From Thermomonospora echinospora (lineage in GTDB: Bacteria; Actinomycetota; Actinomycetes; Streptosporangiales; Streptosporangiaceae), in contig NZ_FNVO01000005.1 of NCBI RefSeq assembly GCF_900108175.1, forward strand, positions 248,001 through 312,000: 64,000 bases of DNA, in the 5' to 3' direction. The position numbers and the translations under genes were made by a program. Of this stretch, positions 9,301-17,878 are shown in pieces; within the stretch, counting starts at the first letter, position 1; every line of letters starts with the position of its first letter. The notes under the pieces were generated by a model. It was not told the origin of the DNA, did not search any database, and worked only from the letters and a program-made list of their open reading frames with translations.

Positions 9301-10311
9301 TCAGCGCTCGACGCGGCGCAGGAACTCGGCCATGTGCCGGAAGGCCGCCTTGCCCTCGGGGACGAAGTCGGCGAACACCGGGAAGACGTGCACCAGCCCG
9401 CCCCACTCCTGGTGGACGACGTCGACGCCGGCGGCGCGGGCCCGGACGGCCAGGTCTCGGACGTCGTCGCGGAGGATCTCGGTGCCGCTGGCCATGAGCA
9501 TCATCGGCGGCAGGCCCGACAGATCTCCCCGCAAAGGGGAGAACAACGGGTCGTTCTCCTCCTTGTCCGCGCAGAACCGCCGCCCCAATGAGGCGAGTTT
9601 GTCCGCCGGGATGAGAACGTCACTGCGCCGGTTGAGCTTGTGCGACTCGGCGGCGCACATGAGGTCCACCCAAGGGGAAAGGCAGATCGCGGCCTTGGGC
9701 AGCGGTATGCCCTTTTCCTTGAGCGCGAGCAGCAGCGCGAGCGTGAGGTGGCCGCCCGCCGAGTCGCCGCCTATGACGATGTCCTCGGCCGGGTATCCGC
9801 GCCCGAGGAGGAATTCGTACGCCTCCAGGGCGTCTTCGAGCGCGTCGGCCGGTGTGTGCTCCGGCACGAGCCGGTAGTCCAGTGCCAGTACGGGGCGGCG
9901 CGTCGCGGCCGACAGCCGCCAGTTGAACGGTCTGTAGAGGCGGGGGCTGCCGAAGAAATAGCCGCCCCCGTGCAGATAAAGGAAGACCTTGCGCTCGTCG
10001 GGCAGGCCGGCCCGTACCCATTCGCTGCCGCCCGTCCGGCCGAGGTCCTGCGGGCTCACCGCCACGCCGGGTGGTACGAGCTGAAGGCGGCCCAGGAAGT
10101 CGGTGGCCCGCTGGATGCGTACCAGCCCGGCGTCGCCGTCCGGCCCGTACTGCCAGGCCGACTTGGCGAAGGCGCGGATGAATCCTCCGACGATGCGGGC
10201 CCGTGGGGTCGGGGCGTCCTCCGGCTCCAGTGTGAGCGCCCGGGCGACGCGGCGCTGCGCGGGCGTCACCGCGACGGGTCGGATCGGAACCTCCCGGGGG
10301 GTGGTCGGCAT
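9301..10311 (-). CDS. alpha/beta hydrolase (hormone-sensitive-lipase-like esterase)
   Basis: The protein is 336 residues from ATG 10311, which is preceded by AGGAGG at four bases; an upstream Met at 10371 lacks such a site. The oxyanion motif HGGG is at 114-117 and the nucleophile elbow GDSAG at 182-186 (Ser184). A likely Asp lies in TEILRDD (282/283), with the catalytic His in GLVHVFPVF (His308). These features define the HSL or family IV esterases, which hydrolyse short- to medium-chain acyl esters. There is no signal peptide, so it should be cytoplasmic. The natural substrate cannot be told from sequence. Confidence 0.85.
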   Translation of the reverse strand: MPTTPREVPIRPVAVTPAQRRVARALTLEPEDAPTPRARIVGGFIRAFAKSAWQYGPDGDAGLVRIQRATDFLGRLQLVPPGVAVSPQDLGRTGGSEWVRAGLPDERKVFLYLHGGGYFFGSPRLYRPFNWRLSAATRRPVLALDYRLVPEHTPADALEDALEAYEFLLGRGYPAEDIVIGGDSAGGHLTLALLLALKEKGIPLPKAAICLSPWVDLMCAAESHKLNRRSDVLIPADKLASLGRRFCADKEENDPLFSPLRGDLSGLPPMMLMASGTEILRDDVRDLAVRARAAGVDVVHQEWGGLVHVFPVFADFVPEGKAAFRHMAEFLRRVER

Positions 10312-10459
10312 CCCGCCTCCTGTCCAGACAGCATCCGGCCGCCCGGCGCGGGGGCGCCCGTCGTGCACCACTAGTGAACGATGAGTCTAATTGTCGGAAC
10401 GGCGCGTGTCTCGGCGCGTCGAGTCGGTTGGATCACAGCGCAATGTCACGATTCAGGTC

Positions 10460-11920
10460 ATGGATCTCGCGCTGCTGCTCGGCCTCGCGCTGGGCGTCGC
10501 CCTGGGAGCGGTGGCCGGGTACTCGCTGGCCACCACCCGTCAGGCCGCGCTGATCGCCCGGGCCAGGGCGGCCGAGGAGCAGGTGGCCTACGTCGAGGAG
10601 CGGCTGGCCGGACACTTCGAGGCCCTGTCGGCCAAGGCGCTGGACGCCAGCAACCAGCGGTTCCTGGAGCTGGCCGACACCCGGCTGCGGGCGGCCGGCA
10701 TCGAGGCCGCCGGTGAGCTGGAGCGGCGCAAGCAGGCCGTCGAGCACCTGGTGGAGCCGCTGCGCGAGACCCTGGCCAAGGTCGAAGAGCAGTTGCGCGA
10801 GGTCGAGACCGGCCGCCGCGAGTCGCACGCCATGCTGGCCAAGCAGGTGGAGTTCGTGCGCCGCAGCTCCGAGGAGCTGCGCGCGGAGACGCAGGCGCTG
10901 GTGCGCGCCCTGCAGCGGCCCGACGCCCGTGGCCGCTGGGGCGAGCTGCAGCTGCGCCGGGTGGTGGAGCTGGCCGGCATGACCCGGCACTGTGACTTCG
11001 ACGAGCAGGTCACCGCCCGTACCGCGGACGGCTCGCTGCGGCCCGACCTGGTGGTGCGGCTGGTCGGCGACAAGAGCATCGTGGTCGACTCCAAGGTCCC
11101 GCTGACCGCCTATCTGGAGGCCGCCGCCACCGACGACCCCGAGCTGCGGGCGGCCCGGCTGGACGCGCACGCCCGGCATGTGCGCGACCACGTCGACCGG
11201 CTGGCGTCCAAGGCGTACTGGCAGGCGTTCAGCCCGGCGCCGGAGTTCGTGGTGCTGTTCATCCCGGGCGAGGCGTTCCTGGCGCCGGCCCTCGAACGCT
11301 CCCCCGAGCTGCTGGAGTACGCGATCGGCCGCCGGGTGCACATCGCCACCCCCACCACGCTGGTGTCGATGCTGCGCACCGCGGCGTACGCCTGGCAGCA
11401 GGCGGCGCTGTCGCGCAACGCGCGGGCGGTGTTCGAGCTGGGCCGGGAGCTGTACGAGCGGCTCGGCACGATGGGCGGGCACCTGGACGAGCTGGGACGG
11501 TCGCTGGCCGGTGCGGTCAGGTCCTACAACCGCACGGTCGGATCGCTGGAGAGCCGGGTGCTGGTGAGCGCCCGCAGGCTGAACGACCTGGGCCTGGTCG
11601 ACGGCCCCCTGGACGCGCCGGAGCCGGTGGCCGACAGTCCCCGCTCCCCGTCGGCCGCCGAACTGGCCGGCGGGTTCCCCGAAGCCGGCATCGGCGCCTC
11701 CACGGGTGAGGGGCCGCCCGGCAAACCGGTAGGTTTCGCGGAACAGGTCGTCCCCAACCGGTCCGGCCGGGCAGCATCGGCCTCGGCGGACGGCCCCGCC
11801 GTGGACGCCGCCGCCAACGGGCGGGGGCACGGGAGGCCGACACGGCCGTCCTCCGGGACGCCCGCTCCGGACGCCGGGGCCCGCCACACGGATCGCGCGA
11901 GCGAGGAGGACTCGGGATGA
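10460..11920 (+). CDS. rmuC: RmuC-type DNA recombination protein
   Basis: The protein is 486 residues from ATG 10460. An N-terminal hydrophobic helix (1-24) is followed by a coiled-coil stretch rich in Glu/Arg/Ala (about 30-150). The RmuC core then contains RGRWGELQLRRVVELAGM, DKSIVVDSKVPLTAYLEA and FIPGEAFLAPALE. The last 100 residues are low-complexity Pro/Ala/Gly. RmuC limits inversions at short repeats and is thought to act on DNA as a nuclease-like factor. An in-frame start upstream at 10391 is less likely. The stop overlaps the next start (ATGA at 11917), so the two are coupled. Confidence 0.9.
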   Translation: MDLALLLGLALGVALGAVAGYSLATTRQAALIARARAAEEQVAYVEERLAGHFEALSAKALDASNQRFLELADTRLRAAGIEAAGELERRKQAVEHLVEPLRETLAKVEEQLREVETGRRESHAMLAKQVEFVRRSSEELRAETQALVRALQRPDARGRWGELQLRRVVELAGMTRHCDFDEQVTARTADGSLRPDLVVRLVGDKSIVVDSKVPLTAYLEAAATDDPELRAARLDAHARHVRDHVDRLASKAYWQAFSPAPEFVVLFIPGEAFLAPALERSPELLEYAIGRRVHIATPTTLVSMLRTAAYAWQQAALSRNARAVFELGRELYERLGTMGGHLDELGRSLAGAVRSYNRTVGSLESRVLVSARRLNDLGLVDGPLDAPEPVADSPRSPSAAELAGGFPEAGIGASTGEGPPGKPVGFAEQVVPNRSGRAASASADGPAVDAAANGRGHGRPTRPSSGTPAPDAGARHTDRASEEDSG

Positions 11921-12480
11921 CCGCCACCGCGGCACGCGGCCCGTCCAAGGACACGCCGCCTGCGACCTCGGGAGGACCTGGCTCGCGCCGGGCCGGCCGC
12001 CGGTCGGCGGCCACGGTCACCGGCCGGGGGGGCGTCGTCATCATCTTCGCGCTGGGCCTGCTCGGCGCGCTGCTGTCGCGCTGGCTGGGGGTGGGCCTGC
12101 TCGCCGGGCTGGGTTTCATGGCCGGGTGCGTGCTGGCCGCGCTCGCCACCCGTCCGGCCGACCTGCTGAGCCTGTCGGTGTGCCCGCCGCTGCTGTTCCT
12201 GGGGCTCACCCTGCTCGCCGAGATCCTGACCACGCTCGGCGAGGAGTCCCTGCTGCGCGGCGTGCTGGTCGGCATGGTCACCTCGCTGGCCACCACCGCG
12301 CCCTGGCTGTTCCTGGGCACCGCGCTGGTGGTGGCCATCGCGATCCCGCGCGGGCTGCCGGCCGCGGTGCGTGACCTGCGCGACCGCCTGGCCGGCAGCC
12401 GCATCCTGCAGGAGGACGAGAACGAGGACCCGGTCCGCTGGGACGAGTCCCCGCGCCTTCACCACGGCGAGGTGGACTGA
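11917..12480 (+). CDS. DUF6542-type membrane protein
   Basis: The protein is 187 residues with a basic disordered N-terminus (1-35), then about four hydrophobic helices between residues 38 and 145, and a charged cytoplasmic tail (LRDRLAGSRILQEDENED). Proteins of this kind lie between ychF and ispH in many actinobacteria (Rv1111c in M. tuberculosis); the family match is from topology and synteny. The role is unknown. It is translationally coupled to rmuC and ends before a hairpin array shared with ispH. Confidence 0.7.
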   Translation: MTATAARGPSKDTPPATSGGPGSRRAGRRSAATVTGRGGVVIIFALGLLGALLSRWLGVGLLAGLGFMAGCVLAALATRPADLLSLSVCPPLLFLGLTLLAEILTTLGEESLLRGVLVGMVTSLATTAPWLFLGTALVVAIAIPRGLPAAVRDLRDRLAGSRILQEDENEDPVRWDESPRLHHGEVD

Positions 12481-12540
12481 GCCGTCCCCCGGGACGGGAG
12501 CCGTCCCCCGGGACGGGAGCCGTCCCCCGGGACGGCTCAG
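12481..12540. terminator. triple tandem hairpin between convergent genes
   Basis: Three head-to-tail copies of a 19-base unit (GCCGTCCCCCGGGACGGGA, the last one ending differently) each form a CCGTCCC/GGGACGG stem. They sit between the stop of the DUF6542 gene and the end of ispH, so they can terminate transcripts from both sides. Confidence 0.7.
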
Positions 12541-12556
12541 TCCGGTCACGGACGGG

Positions 12557-13519
12557 TCAGGCCGGGGCGCGCAGGTCCTTGCGCAGCTCGTGCGGCAGGG
12601 CGAAGCGCATGCTCTCGGGAACGGACTCGACCTCTTCGACCCGGTCGTAGCCGCGCTCGGCCAGCCACTGCAGGACACCGCGGACCAGCACCTCCGGCAC
12701 CGAGGCTCCGCTGGTCAGCCCGACCGTGGTGACGCCCTCCAGCCAGGCGGGGTCGATCTGGTCGGCGTAGTCCACCAGGTGGGCCGCGTCCGCTCCGTAC
12801 TCCTTGGCCACCTCGACCAGCCGCACCGAGTTGGAGGAGTTGGTCGAGCCCACCACGATGACCAGCTCGGCCTGCGCGGCGATCTGCTTGACGGCGGTCT
12901 GCCGGTTCTGGGTGGCGTAGCAGATGTCGTCGGACGGGGGGTCGATCAGGTTGGGGAAGCGCTCGCGCAGCGCCGCCACGGTGGCCATGGTCTCGTCCAC
13001 CGACAGCGTGGTCTGCGACAGCCAGGCCACCTTGTCGGGGTCGCGGACCTGCACGCCCGCGACGTCGCCGGGGCCGTCGACCAGGTGGATGTGGTCGGGC
13101 GCCTCACCGGAGGTGCCGATGACCTCCTCGTGCCCCTCATGGCCGATCAGCAGGATGTCGTAGTCGTCGGCGGCGAACCGCACCGCCTCCTTGTGCACCT
13201 TGGTGACCAGTGGGCAGGTCGCGTCGATGGTGCGCAGGCTACGGCCGCGCGCCTCCTCGTGCACCACCGGCGCCACGCCGTGCGCGGAGAACACCACGAT
13301 GGCGCCCTCGGGGACCTCCTCGGTCTCGTCGACGAAGACGGCCCCGCGCTCCTCCAGCGTCTTGACCACGTGCACGTTGTGCACGATCTGCTTGCGGACG
13401 TAGATCGGCGATCCGTACTTCTCCAGGGCGATCTCCACCGCCTGCACGGCGCGATCGACGCCCGCGCAGTAGCCGCGGGGTTTGGCCAGCAGGACACGAC
13501 GGTCAGTGGTGGAGGTCAT
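12557..13519 (-). CDS. ispH: 4-hydroxy-3-methylbut-2-enyl diphosphate reductase
   Basis: The protein is 320 residues from ATG 13519 ([20 protein letters not shown]). IspH (LytB) makes IPP and DMAPP in the last step of the MEP isoprenoid pathway, using a [4Fe-4S] cluster. The three cluster cysteines are visible in [17 protein letters not shown] and [10 protein letters not shown], and the substrate-binding TSGASVPE is present. An in-frame Met at 13561 would add 14 atypical residues. The gene diverges from the lipid-droplet-type gene, as in M. tuberculosis (lytB2/Rv1109c). Confidence 0.95.
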   Translation of the reverse strand: MTSTTDRRVLLAKPRGYCAGVDRAVQAVEIALEKYGSPIYVRKQIVHNVHVVKTLEERGAVFVDETEEVPEGAIVVFSAHGVAPVVHEEARGRSLRTIDATCPLVTKVHKEAVRFAADDYDILLIGHEGHEEVIGTSGEAPDHIHLVDGPGDVAGVQVRDPDKVAWLSQTTLSVDETMATVAALRERFPNLIDPPSDDICYATQNRQTAVKQIAAQAELVIVVGSTNSSNSVRLVEVAKEYGADAAHLVDYADQIDPAWLEGVTTVGLTSGASVPEVLVRGVLQWLAERGYDRVEEVESVPESMRFALPHELRKDLRAPA

Positions 13520-13790
13520 GTCCCAATTGTACGAGCGGGACGGCTCGCCCCGTGTCGCCACGGCTCCGGCGGGTACCGGCAGGGGAGACGAAACTCAGGT
13601 GAAGCCGGCCGGATGACACGATGTGACCTAGGCCATGTTCCGATTCGATGGAAACAGGTTGACCCAAGGTGACCGCGCTCGCACCCGTACGGCACAGTGA
13701 TACATGACGGCCGTGGTGTATCGGTCCGCACAGCCGACCGGTCCGGGCCCGTCGAGACCGACCTTCCGGTACAGCAGGGAGACGAGGACG
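13520..13790. promoter_or_regulatory. divergent intergenic region between ispH and the phage target gene
   Basis: These 271 bases are less GC-rich than the genes and must hold promoters for both directions. TTGACC (near 13659) and GATACA (13699-13704) are candidate elements, but I find no pair with good spacing. Confidence 0.3.
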
Positions 13791-14618
13791 ATGACCAAGT
13801 CGCCACGCCGCCTCAAGCAGCAAGTCCAGGACACCGTGGGCGAGCAGGTCCGTGACCTCCCGCTGCACGCGGTCCGGCTGGCGATGTTCGGCGTTGGCCG
13901 GGCATTGCTGCTGAGCGACCGGGTGACCAGGGACTACAAGGAGATGCGCGAGAACGGGGTGGGCCCCGTACTGAACCGACTCCGTGACGACGCCCAGCAT
14001 GCGGCGGTCAAGGTGGCGGGCCGCGTGGCCGACCTGGTGCGCGGCGGCGAGGAGGCCGCCGAGCCCCCGGTCGCCACCCCGCCCAGGCCCCGGCCCGCTT
14101 CGTCGGAGATCTCGGTCGGCAAGCCCACCGCCAGGCCCGCTCCCAAGCCCGCCCCGAAGCCTGCCGCCAAGGCCGCTCCGGAACCCGTCGCCAAGCCCGC
14201 TCCGGAACCCACCGCCAAGGCCGCTCCCAAGCCTGCCCCGGCTCCCAGCCCCAAGCCCGCCGCCCAGGCCCGGCCGGTGCCGGAGCCCGCGGCCACGGCC
14301 GAGACGAAGGCGGAGCCGGAGCGGAAGCCGGAGCCCAAGGCCGAGCCGGAGCCGAAGGTCGAAGCGAAGCCCACAGCCGAGCCGGAGCCCAAGCCCGAGC
14401 CGGAGGCCAGGCCGGCCGGCAAGGCCGAGACGAAGGCCGCCGACCTGCCGGTGCCCGACTACGACACCGCCACGCTGCCGCAGTTGCGGGCCCGGCTGCG
14501 CGGGCTGACCGCCGACCAGGTCAAGCTGCTGCGCGAGTACGAGCGCAGGCACGCCGCCCGCGCCGAGGTGCTGCGCATGTACGAGAACCGCATCGCCAAG
14601 CTCAACGGCACCGCCTGA
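13791..14618 (+). CDS. lipid-droplet-associated-type protein; prophage integration target
   Basis: The protein is 275 residues from ATG 13791 (GAGG three bases upstream). An amphipathic N-terminus (LPLHAVRLAMFGVGRALLLSDRV) leads to a long tract of Ala-Lys-Pro/Glu-Pro repeats (about 100-215). A conserved C-terminal helical segment follows (YDTATLPQLRARLRGLTADQVKLLREYERRHAARAEV) and ends MYENRIAKLNGTA. Proteins with this architecture and position beside ispH/xseA are annotated as lipid-droplet-associated in actinobacteria (Rv1109c type). I assign it by architecture and synteny. The phage integrated within its last 40 bases, and the attL copy keeps the C-terminus and stop unchanged, so the gene should remain functional. 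Its original terminator now lies at 52,465. Confidence 0.65.
   Translation: MTKSPRRLKQQVQDTVGEQVRDLPLHAVRLAMFGVGRALLLSDRVTRDYKEMRENGVGPVLNRLRDDAQHAAVKVAGRVADLVRGGEEAAEPPVATPPRPRPASSEISVGKPTARPAPKPAPKPAAKAAPEPVAKPAPEPTAKAAPKPAPAPSPKPAAQARPVPEPAATAETKAEPERKPEPKAEPEPKVEAKPTAEPEPKPEPEARPAGKAETKAADLPVPDYDTATLPQLRARLRGLTADQVKLLREYERRHAARAEVLRMYENRIAKLNGTA
14579..14618 (+). repeat. attL core (40 bp)
   Basis: These 40 bases, from GTACGAGAACCG to ACCGCCTGA, are identical to 52419-52458 and end exactly at the target gene's stop codon. The flanking bases differ at both ends. With the integrase starting 24 bases away, this is the left attachment site. Confidence 0.95.
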
Positions 14619-14642
14619 CCTGGGCCGCAACCCAACAGAAGA

Positions 14643-15986
14643 TCACGAACCGCTCTTCGAGGGCACATCCAGGGCACTCGGGCGGTCGGCGGCACCGAAG
14701 AAGTCGTCGACCGCCCGCCGGCCGACGTCCCGCACGTCGGGCATCAGGTGGGCGTAGGTCCGCAGGGTGAAGCCGGGATCGGTGTGGCCGAGCCACGCCG
14801 CGAGCTTCAGGATGTCGGCGCCGCCGGCCAGCTGGATGCTGGCGAACGTGTGCCGCAACCCGTGGAACCGGCCGTTCTCGTCCGGCGGGGGCGGCGCCCC
14901 GGCCGCCGCGCGGGCCGCGGTCCATGTGTGCTCGAACGCCTGCCGATACCACGGCAGTCCGTCGGCCTTGACAAACAGCAGCCGGAAGGTTCGCGGCTTG
15001 CCGTCCGGCCGGCCCCACGGCAGCGTCACCGGCACCGGCGGCCGCTTGGCCATCTGCTCGGACAGCCGCAGCGACAGCGTGTCCGACAGCGGCACCTCAC
15101 GCTCCTTGCCGCGCTTCGGCAACGCGAACACCAGCTGGTATCGACCCTCGGCGTCCTTGATCCGCTTGATCTGCCGCCGCACGAGGATCTTCCGGTCGGC
15201 GCCCAGGAACACGATGTCCTCCTCGGCGAACGCGAACACCTCGCTCTCGCGCAGGCCGGCGGCGGCGGCCAGGTCCACCATCGCTCCAGAGGAGTGCCGC
15301 CGGTCGACCTCGGCTCGCGCGGCCTGGACCATCTCCAGCGTCCACGGGCGGACCTTGCGGTCAGGCACCGTGGGCAGCCGCACCGACTTGGATCGCACCG
15401 GGTTGCGGGAGATCCGGCCGTCCTCGATCGCCGCGGCGAAGATGGTCGACAGGGTGGTGGTGATCGCCTTGACGTAGCCGGGCGCCAGTCCCTTGGCCTC
15501 CAGGCTCTTGACCCACTGCTGGATCGCGCTGGGGGACTTGGCCAGGGCGCGCATCTCCCGGTGCCCGATCGGGGACGAGCCCGGGGCGCGCTTGGTCCTG
15601 TCGGTCCGCTCAACGTCGTAGATGTGCGCCAGGTGCTTGTCGACGGTCTCCAGGCTGGCGGGGTCGGAGGCCAGTCCGCCGCGCCACTGCTTGGCGTAGG
15701 CCTCCAGGGTGATCTTCCCCAGCTCCGGGTCGATCCAGCTGTCGGCGTCGAGCTCGGCGTTGACCTTCGCATCGCACGCGGCGGCGTGCCGTTCGGGGTC
15801 GTCGCCGACCTTCTCGGTGAAGTTCTTCTTGCGCTGGCGGCCGGACTCGTCGCGCCAGCGGACCTGCCAGCGCCGGGCCGTGCCGTGGTCGGCGCTGGGG
15901 TAGAGCTTGTTGCGGCCCCGCCCGCACTTGCAGGGTTCGGCGCCCTCGGGTGGGTGGGACAGGTGCCATCGGTCATAGACGGCCAC
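14643..15986 (-). CDS. int: tyrosine site-specific integrase
   Basis: The protein is 447 residues from GTG 15986, with AAGGAG nine bases upstream. Catalytic residues are in place: Arg246 (GLRESE), His375 and Arg378 (HGLRHTF), His401 (LGHTDPG) and nucleophile Tyr411 (RTYAHL). An N-terminal arm-binding region (about 30-60) and a SAM-like core-binding region precede the catalytic domain. It catalyses recombination between attP and the 3' end of the lipid-droplet-type gene, next to which it lies. Its last codons contain a GAGGGCACATC sequence that also occurs near attR, a possible arm-type binding site. Confidence 0.95.
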   Translation of the reverse strand: MAVYDRWHLSHPPEGAEPCKCGRGRNKLYPSADHGTARRWQVRWRDESGRQRKKNFTEKVGDDPERHAAACDAKVNAELDADSWIDPELGKITLEAYAKQWRGGLASDPASLETVDKHLAHIYDVERTDRTKRAPGSSPIGHREMRALAKSPSAIQQWVKSLEAKGLAPGYVKAITTTLSTIFAAAIEDGRISRNPVRSKSVRLPTVPDRKVRPWTLEMVQAARAEVDRRHSSGAMVDLAAAAGLRESEVFAFAEEDIVFLGADRKILVRRQIKRIKDAEGRYQLVFALPKRGKEREVPLSDTLSLRLSEQMAKRPPVPVTLPWGRPDGKPRTFRLLFVKADGLPWYRQAFEHTWTAARAAAGAPPPPDENGRFHGLRHTFASIQLAGGADILKLAAWLGHTDPGFTLRTYAHLMPDVRDVGRRAVDDFFGAADRPSALDVPSKSGS

Positions 15987-16058
15987 GGTGGGGTGCTCCT
16001 TCGGGGGGTGAGCCGGCCGTCCGTGGGTGAGCGGGGACGCCCACGGACGGCCGGGGTC

Positions 16059-16490
16059 TCAGTTTCCGGTGCGGCGGCGCGAGAGGTCGTCTTCGTACCG
16101 CTCGGCGAGGGCGGCGGCGATGCTCTCTTCGTGCCGCTCGACGCGCTCCAGGCGCCGCTCCAAGCGCTGCTCCAGGTGCCGGTCGGACCCGTCCACCTCC
16201 ATTAGGGCGCGGGATGAGGTGATGGAGATGTGCTCCATCACCAGCTGCGCAATGTAGGCGGCGACGGCGAGGGCGCCGGCCATGCCGCCCAGGATGATGA
16301 CGGCCAGGGCCGTGTTATAGACCGGCCAGTGGCTCGTCCCCGCCACCGCGGCGACGGCGATCATGCCGCCCCCCGCGACGACGAGGGAGGCGGCATAGCA
16401 GGCGCGCCGCACGACGTACAGCCTGGCCAGCGGGTAGGGCGACGTGGACTCATGATGGTGACTGCCTGTGATGGTGGCATCCGTCGTCAT
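16059..16490 (-). CDS. two-helix membrane protein with C-terminal coiled coil
   Basis: The protein is 143 residues from ATG 16490. Two hydrophobic segments (YAASLVVAGGGMIAVAAVAG and TALAVIILGGMAGALAVAAYI) are followed by a charged coiled coil with repeated LEQRLERRLERVERHE heptads. It sits between integrase and repressor on the minus strand, so it is likely expressed in the lysogen. Membrane proteins at this place can act in superinfection exclusion, but nothing in the sequence proves that here. A start 62 codons upstream is open but has no ribosome binding site. Confidence 0.6.
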   Translation of the reverse strand: MTTDATITGSHHHESTSPYPLARLYVVRRACYAASLVVAGGGMIAVAAVAGTSHWPVYNTALAVIILGGMAGALAVAAYIAQLVMEHISITSSRALMEVDGSDRHLEQRLERRLERVERHEESIAAALAERYEDDLSRRRTGN

Positions 16491-16894
16491 CGTCTCGTGC
16501 TCACAGGTCAACCGAGGGCCCCTTTCACTTTGGAATTCCGGGGGGGGGGTGCTCCTCGCTGAGTCCTTTCTGCCTGGAGGGGAGTGATGTGGCCACGTGG
16601 ACCGCTCCGAGCAACCGTCTCCACCGTCACCCTCCGTGATGCGCCGCTCATCCGAAGGGACGACGATTATTGACACAGGCCCTAATGGAACGGAAGGGCC
16701 GACCGCCCCCCGGGTTTCACAGTGTGAGACGATCGTCTCGCCGTATGTTATTTCCGCAGGTCAGTTGCCACTTACTAGAACAACCTTCTAGGGATTCTCA
16801 CTGCTATAGGTAGCAACTCGAACGCGGTACGCAACGTGACCGAAACTCGTGAATCGGTGCCGCGCCGCGCCGCTCGCGGCAGTTAACTTGCAGG
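16491..16894. promoter_or_regulatory. 404-base regulatory gap with palindromes
   Basis: No gene is apparent. The stretch is AT-richer than its surroundings and holds several symmetrical sites: GAGACGATCGTCTC, a perfect 14-bp palindrome at 16726-16739; CTAGAA-N5-TTCTAG at 16775-16791; and a longer imperfect inverted repeat (AGTTGCCAC near 16764, GTAGCAACT near 16811). CGCAGGTCA at 16755-16763 is a motif repeated elsewhere in prophage non-coding DNA. The gap follows the repressor stop and precedes the membrane protein gene, so it must include a terminator or promoter for minus-strand transcription. Confidence 0.5.
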
Positions 16895-17332
16895 TCAACC
16901 CGCGTCCCGCCCTCGCCAGGAGTTCAGCAGCTCCTCCAGGACCTCGGCTCGTTTCTGGTCCTGCTTACTGTCCTCGCGCCGCACCTGGCGCCACTCGTCC
17001 ACCAGCCGGTCCAGCCGCTCGAACACGGTCTCCTCGGGCGGGGCCGGGACGTTCAGCCCTCCGTAATGGATGCGGCCCACCTTTAGGGGCTCCGGATCGC
17101 CGCCGGCCAGGATGCGATCGACGGAGCCCGGCGCCCACTCCAGTGCCCGCTCGATGCGCGCCTTGGTGAGCTGCCGCATCGGCCGATCCTCGAACCGGAT
17201 GGTGTGCAGCCCCTGCTTGCTCAGGGGCGCGCGTTTAGCGACGTCATCCCATGTGAGATCGAGTTCGGCGCGGCGCTCGTCCATGAGCCGCGCCAGCCGT
17301 TGACGCGGCGTCTCCTGCCCCGGGGAAGCCAT
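16895..17332 (-). CDS. HTH repressor-like protein (immunity repressor candidate)
   Basis: The protein is 145 residues. An N-terminal XRE-like helix-turn-helix (about 20-65: LDLTWDDVAKRAPLSKQGLHTIR) is followed by a linker and a C-terminal helical segment rich in charged residues (FERLDRLVDEWRQVRREDSKQ) likely to oligomerise. It is transcribed away from the excisionase-like gene across a 178-base intergenic region, the usual layout of a temperate phage switch. There is no RecA-cleavable peptidase domain, so induction would need another route, such as an antirepressor. Confidence 0.75.
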   Translation of the reverse strand: MASPGQETPRQRLARLMDERRAELDLTWDDVAKRAPLSKQGLHTIRFEDRPMRQLTKARIERALEWAPGSVDRILAGGDPEPLKVGRIHYGGLNVPAPPEETVFERLDRLVDEWRQVRREDSKQDQKRAEVLEELLNSWRGRDAG

Positions 17333-17510
17333 GGCCCCATCTTCGCGGGCCGAGTCTGTCAGGTCCAGTCATCTCACGTCAGATAAAGGCAGCTTCCGGG
17401 GCAAGCGAAGACTGATCACCCCTCACCGAGGGTCCAATGACACAAACTTACGTCTGATGAGACCTGCTTATCCCTTGCAAGCTGACACTAGTTGACCTAA
17501 TCTGACCGAC
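17333..17510. promoter_or_regulatory. immunity-switch intergenic region with early promoter
   Basis: On the plus strand TTGCAA (17475-17480), a 17-base spacer and TAATCT (17498-17503) make the best sigma-70-type promoter in the prophage. The predicted transcript start is at or next to ATG 17511, so the first early mRNA would be leaderless. Two direct copies of ACGTC(A/T)GAT (17376-17384, 17450-17458) and TCTGAC overlapping the -10 (17501-17506) are candidate operator half-sites. I could not find a convincing promoter for the repressor. Confidence 0.6.
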
Positions 17511-17738
17511 ATGGAAGAGCCCACCGCAACATCGGGGCAGCCAACGGCAGACGAGGCCCGTCACCTCACCCCGGACGACCTCGCCGCCCGCCTGGGCATC
17601 TCGGTCGGCGCGGTCTACCAGATGAACAGGCGCCGCACCGGCCCTCAGTACCTGAAGATCGGCCGCCGGGTCCGCTACAAGCTCACCGACGTCATCGAGT
17701 GGGAGAACGCCCACTACCGCGCCAGGAGTGCCTCGTGA
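17511..17738 (+). CDS. excisionase-family HTH protein, first early gene
   Basis: The protein is 75 residues. Residues 18-68 form a MerR/excisionase-type winged helix: LTPDDLAARLGISVGAVYQMNRRRTGP, then KIGRRVRYKLTDVIEWE. Such proteins bend DNA at attachment sites or act as Cro-like regulators. It is the first gene to the right of the immunity promoter, so it may serve as either xis or cro. The next ORF starts in a GTGA overlap. Confidence 0.75.
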   Translation: MEEPTATSGQPTADEARHLTPDDLAARLGISVGAVYQMNRRRTGPQYLKIGRRVRYKLTDVIEWENAHYRARSAS

Positions 17739-17878
17739 GCCCGCGCCGCAAGGGCGACGACCGCGAGCACCGCGAGGCAATCGCCCGAGAGCTGGCAGCC
17801 GAGGCCGAGGGCCTCAAAAAGATCAAGGACGAGATGGCCAAGTCCCTGGCCAAGAAGAAGAAGGACGGCAAGAAGTGA
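17735..17878 (+). CDS. 47-residue Lys-rich basic protein
   Basis: GTG 17735 overlaps the previous stop (GTGA), and the stop at 17876-17878 overlaps the next ATG, so this short frame is coupled on both sides. The protein is helical and highly basic at its end (KSLAKKKKDGKK), with an acidic-basic heptad-like middle (ELAAEAEGLKKIKDEM). No family is recognised. Size and charge would suit a nucleic-acid-binding or partner-binding peptide between the two HTH proteins. Confidence 0.6.
   Translation: MSPRRKGDDREHREAIARELAAEAEGLKKIKDEMAKSLAKKKKDGKK

Noticed and set aside
14060-14430. Possible CRISPR or regulatory repeat in the target gene
   Set aside because: The repeats are imperfect Ala-Lys-Pro/Glu-Pro codon runs in frame, without spacer-repeat periodicity.
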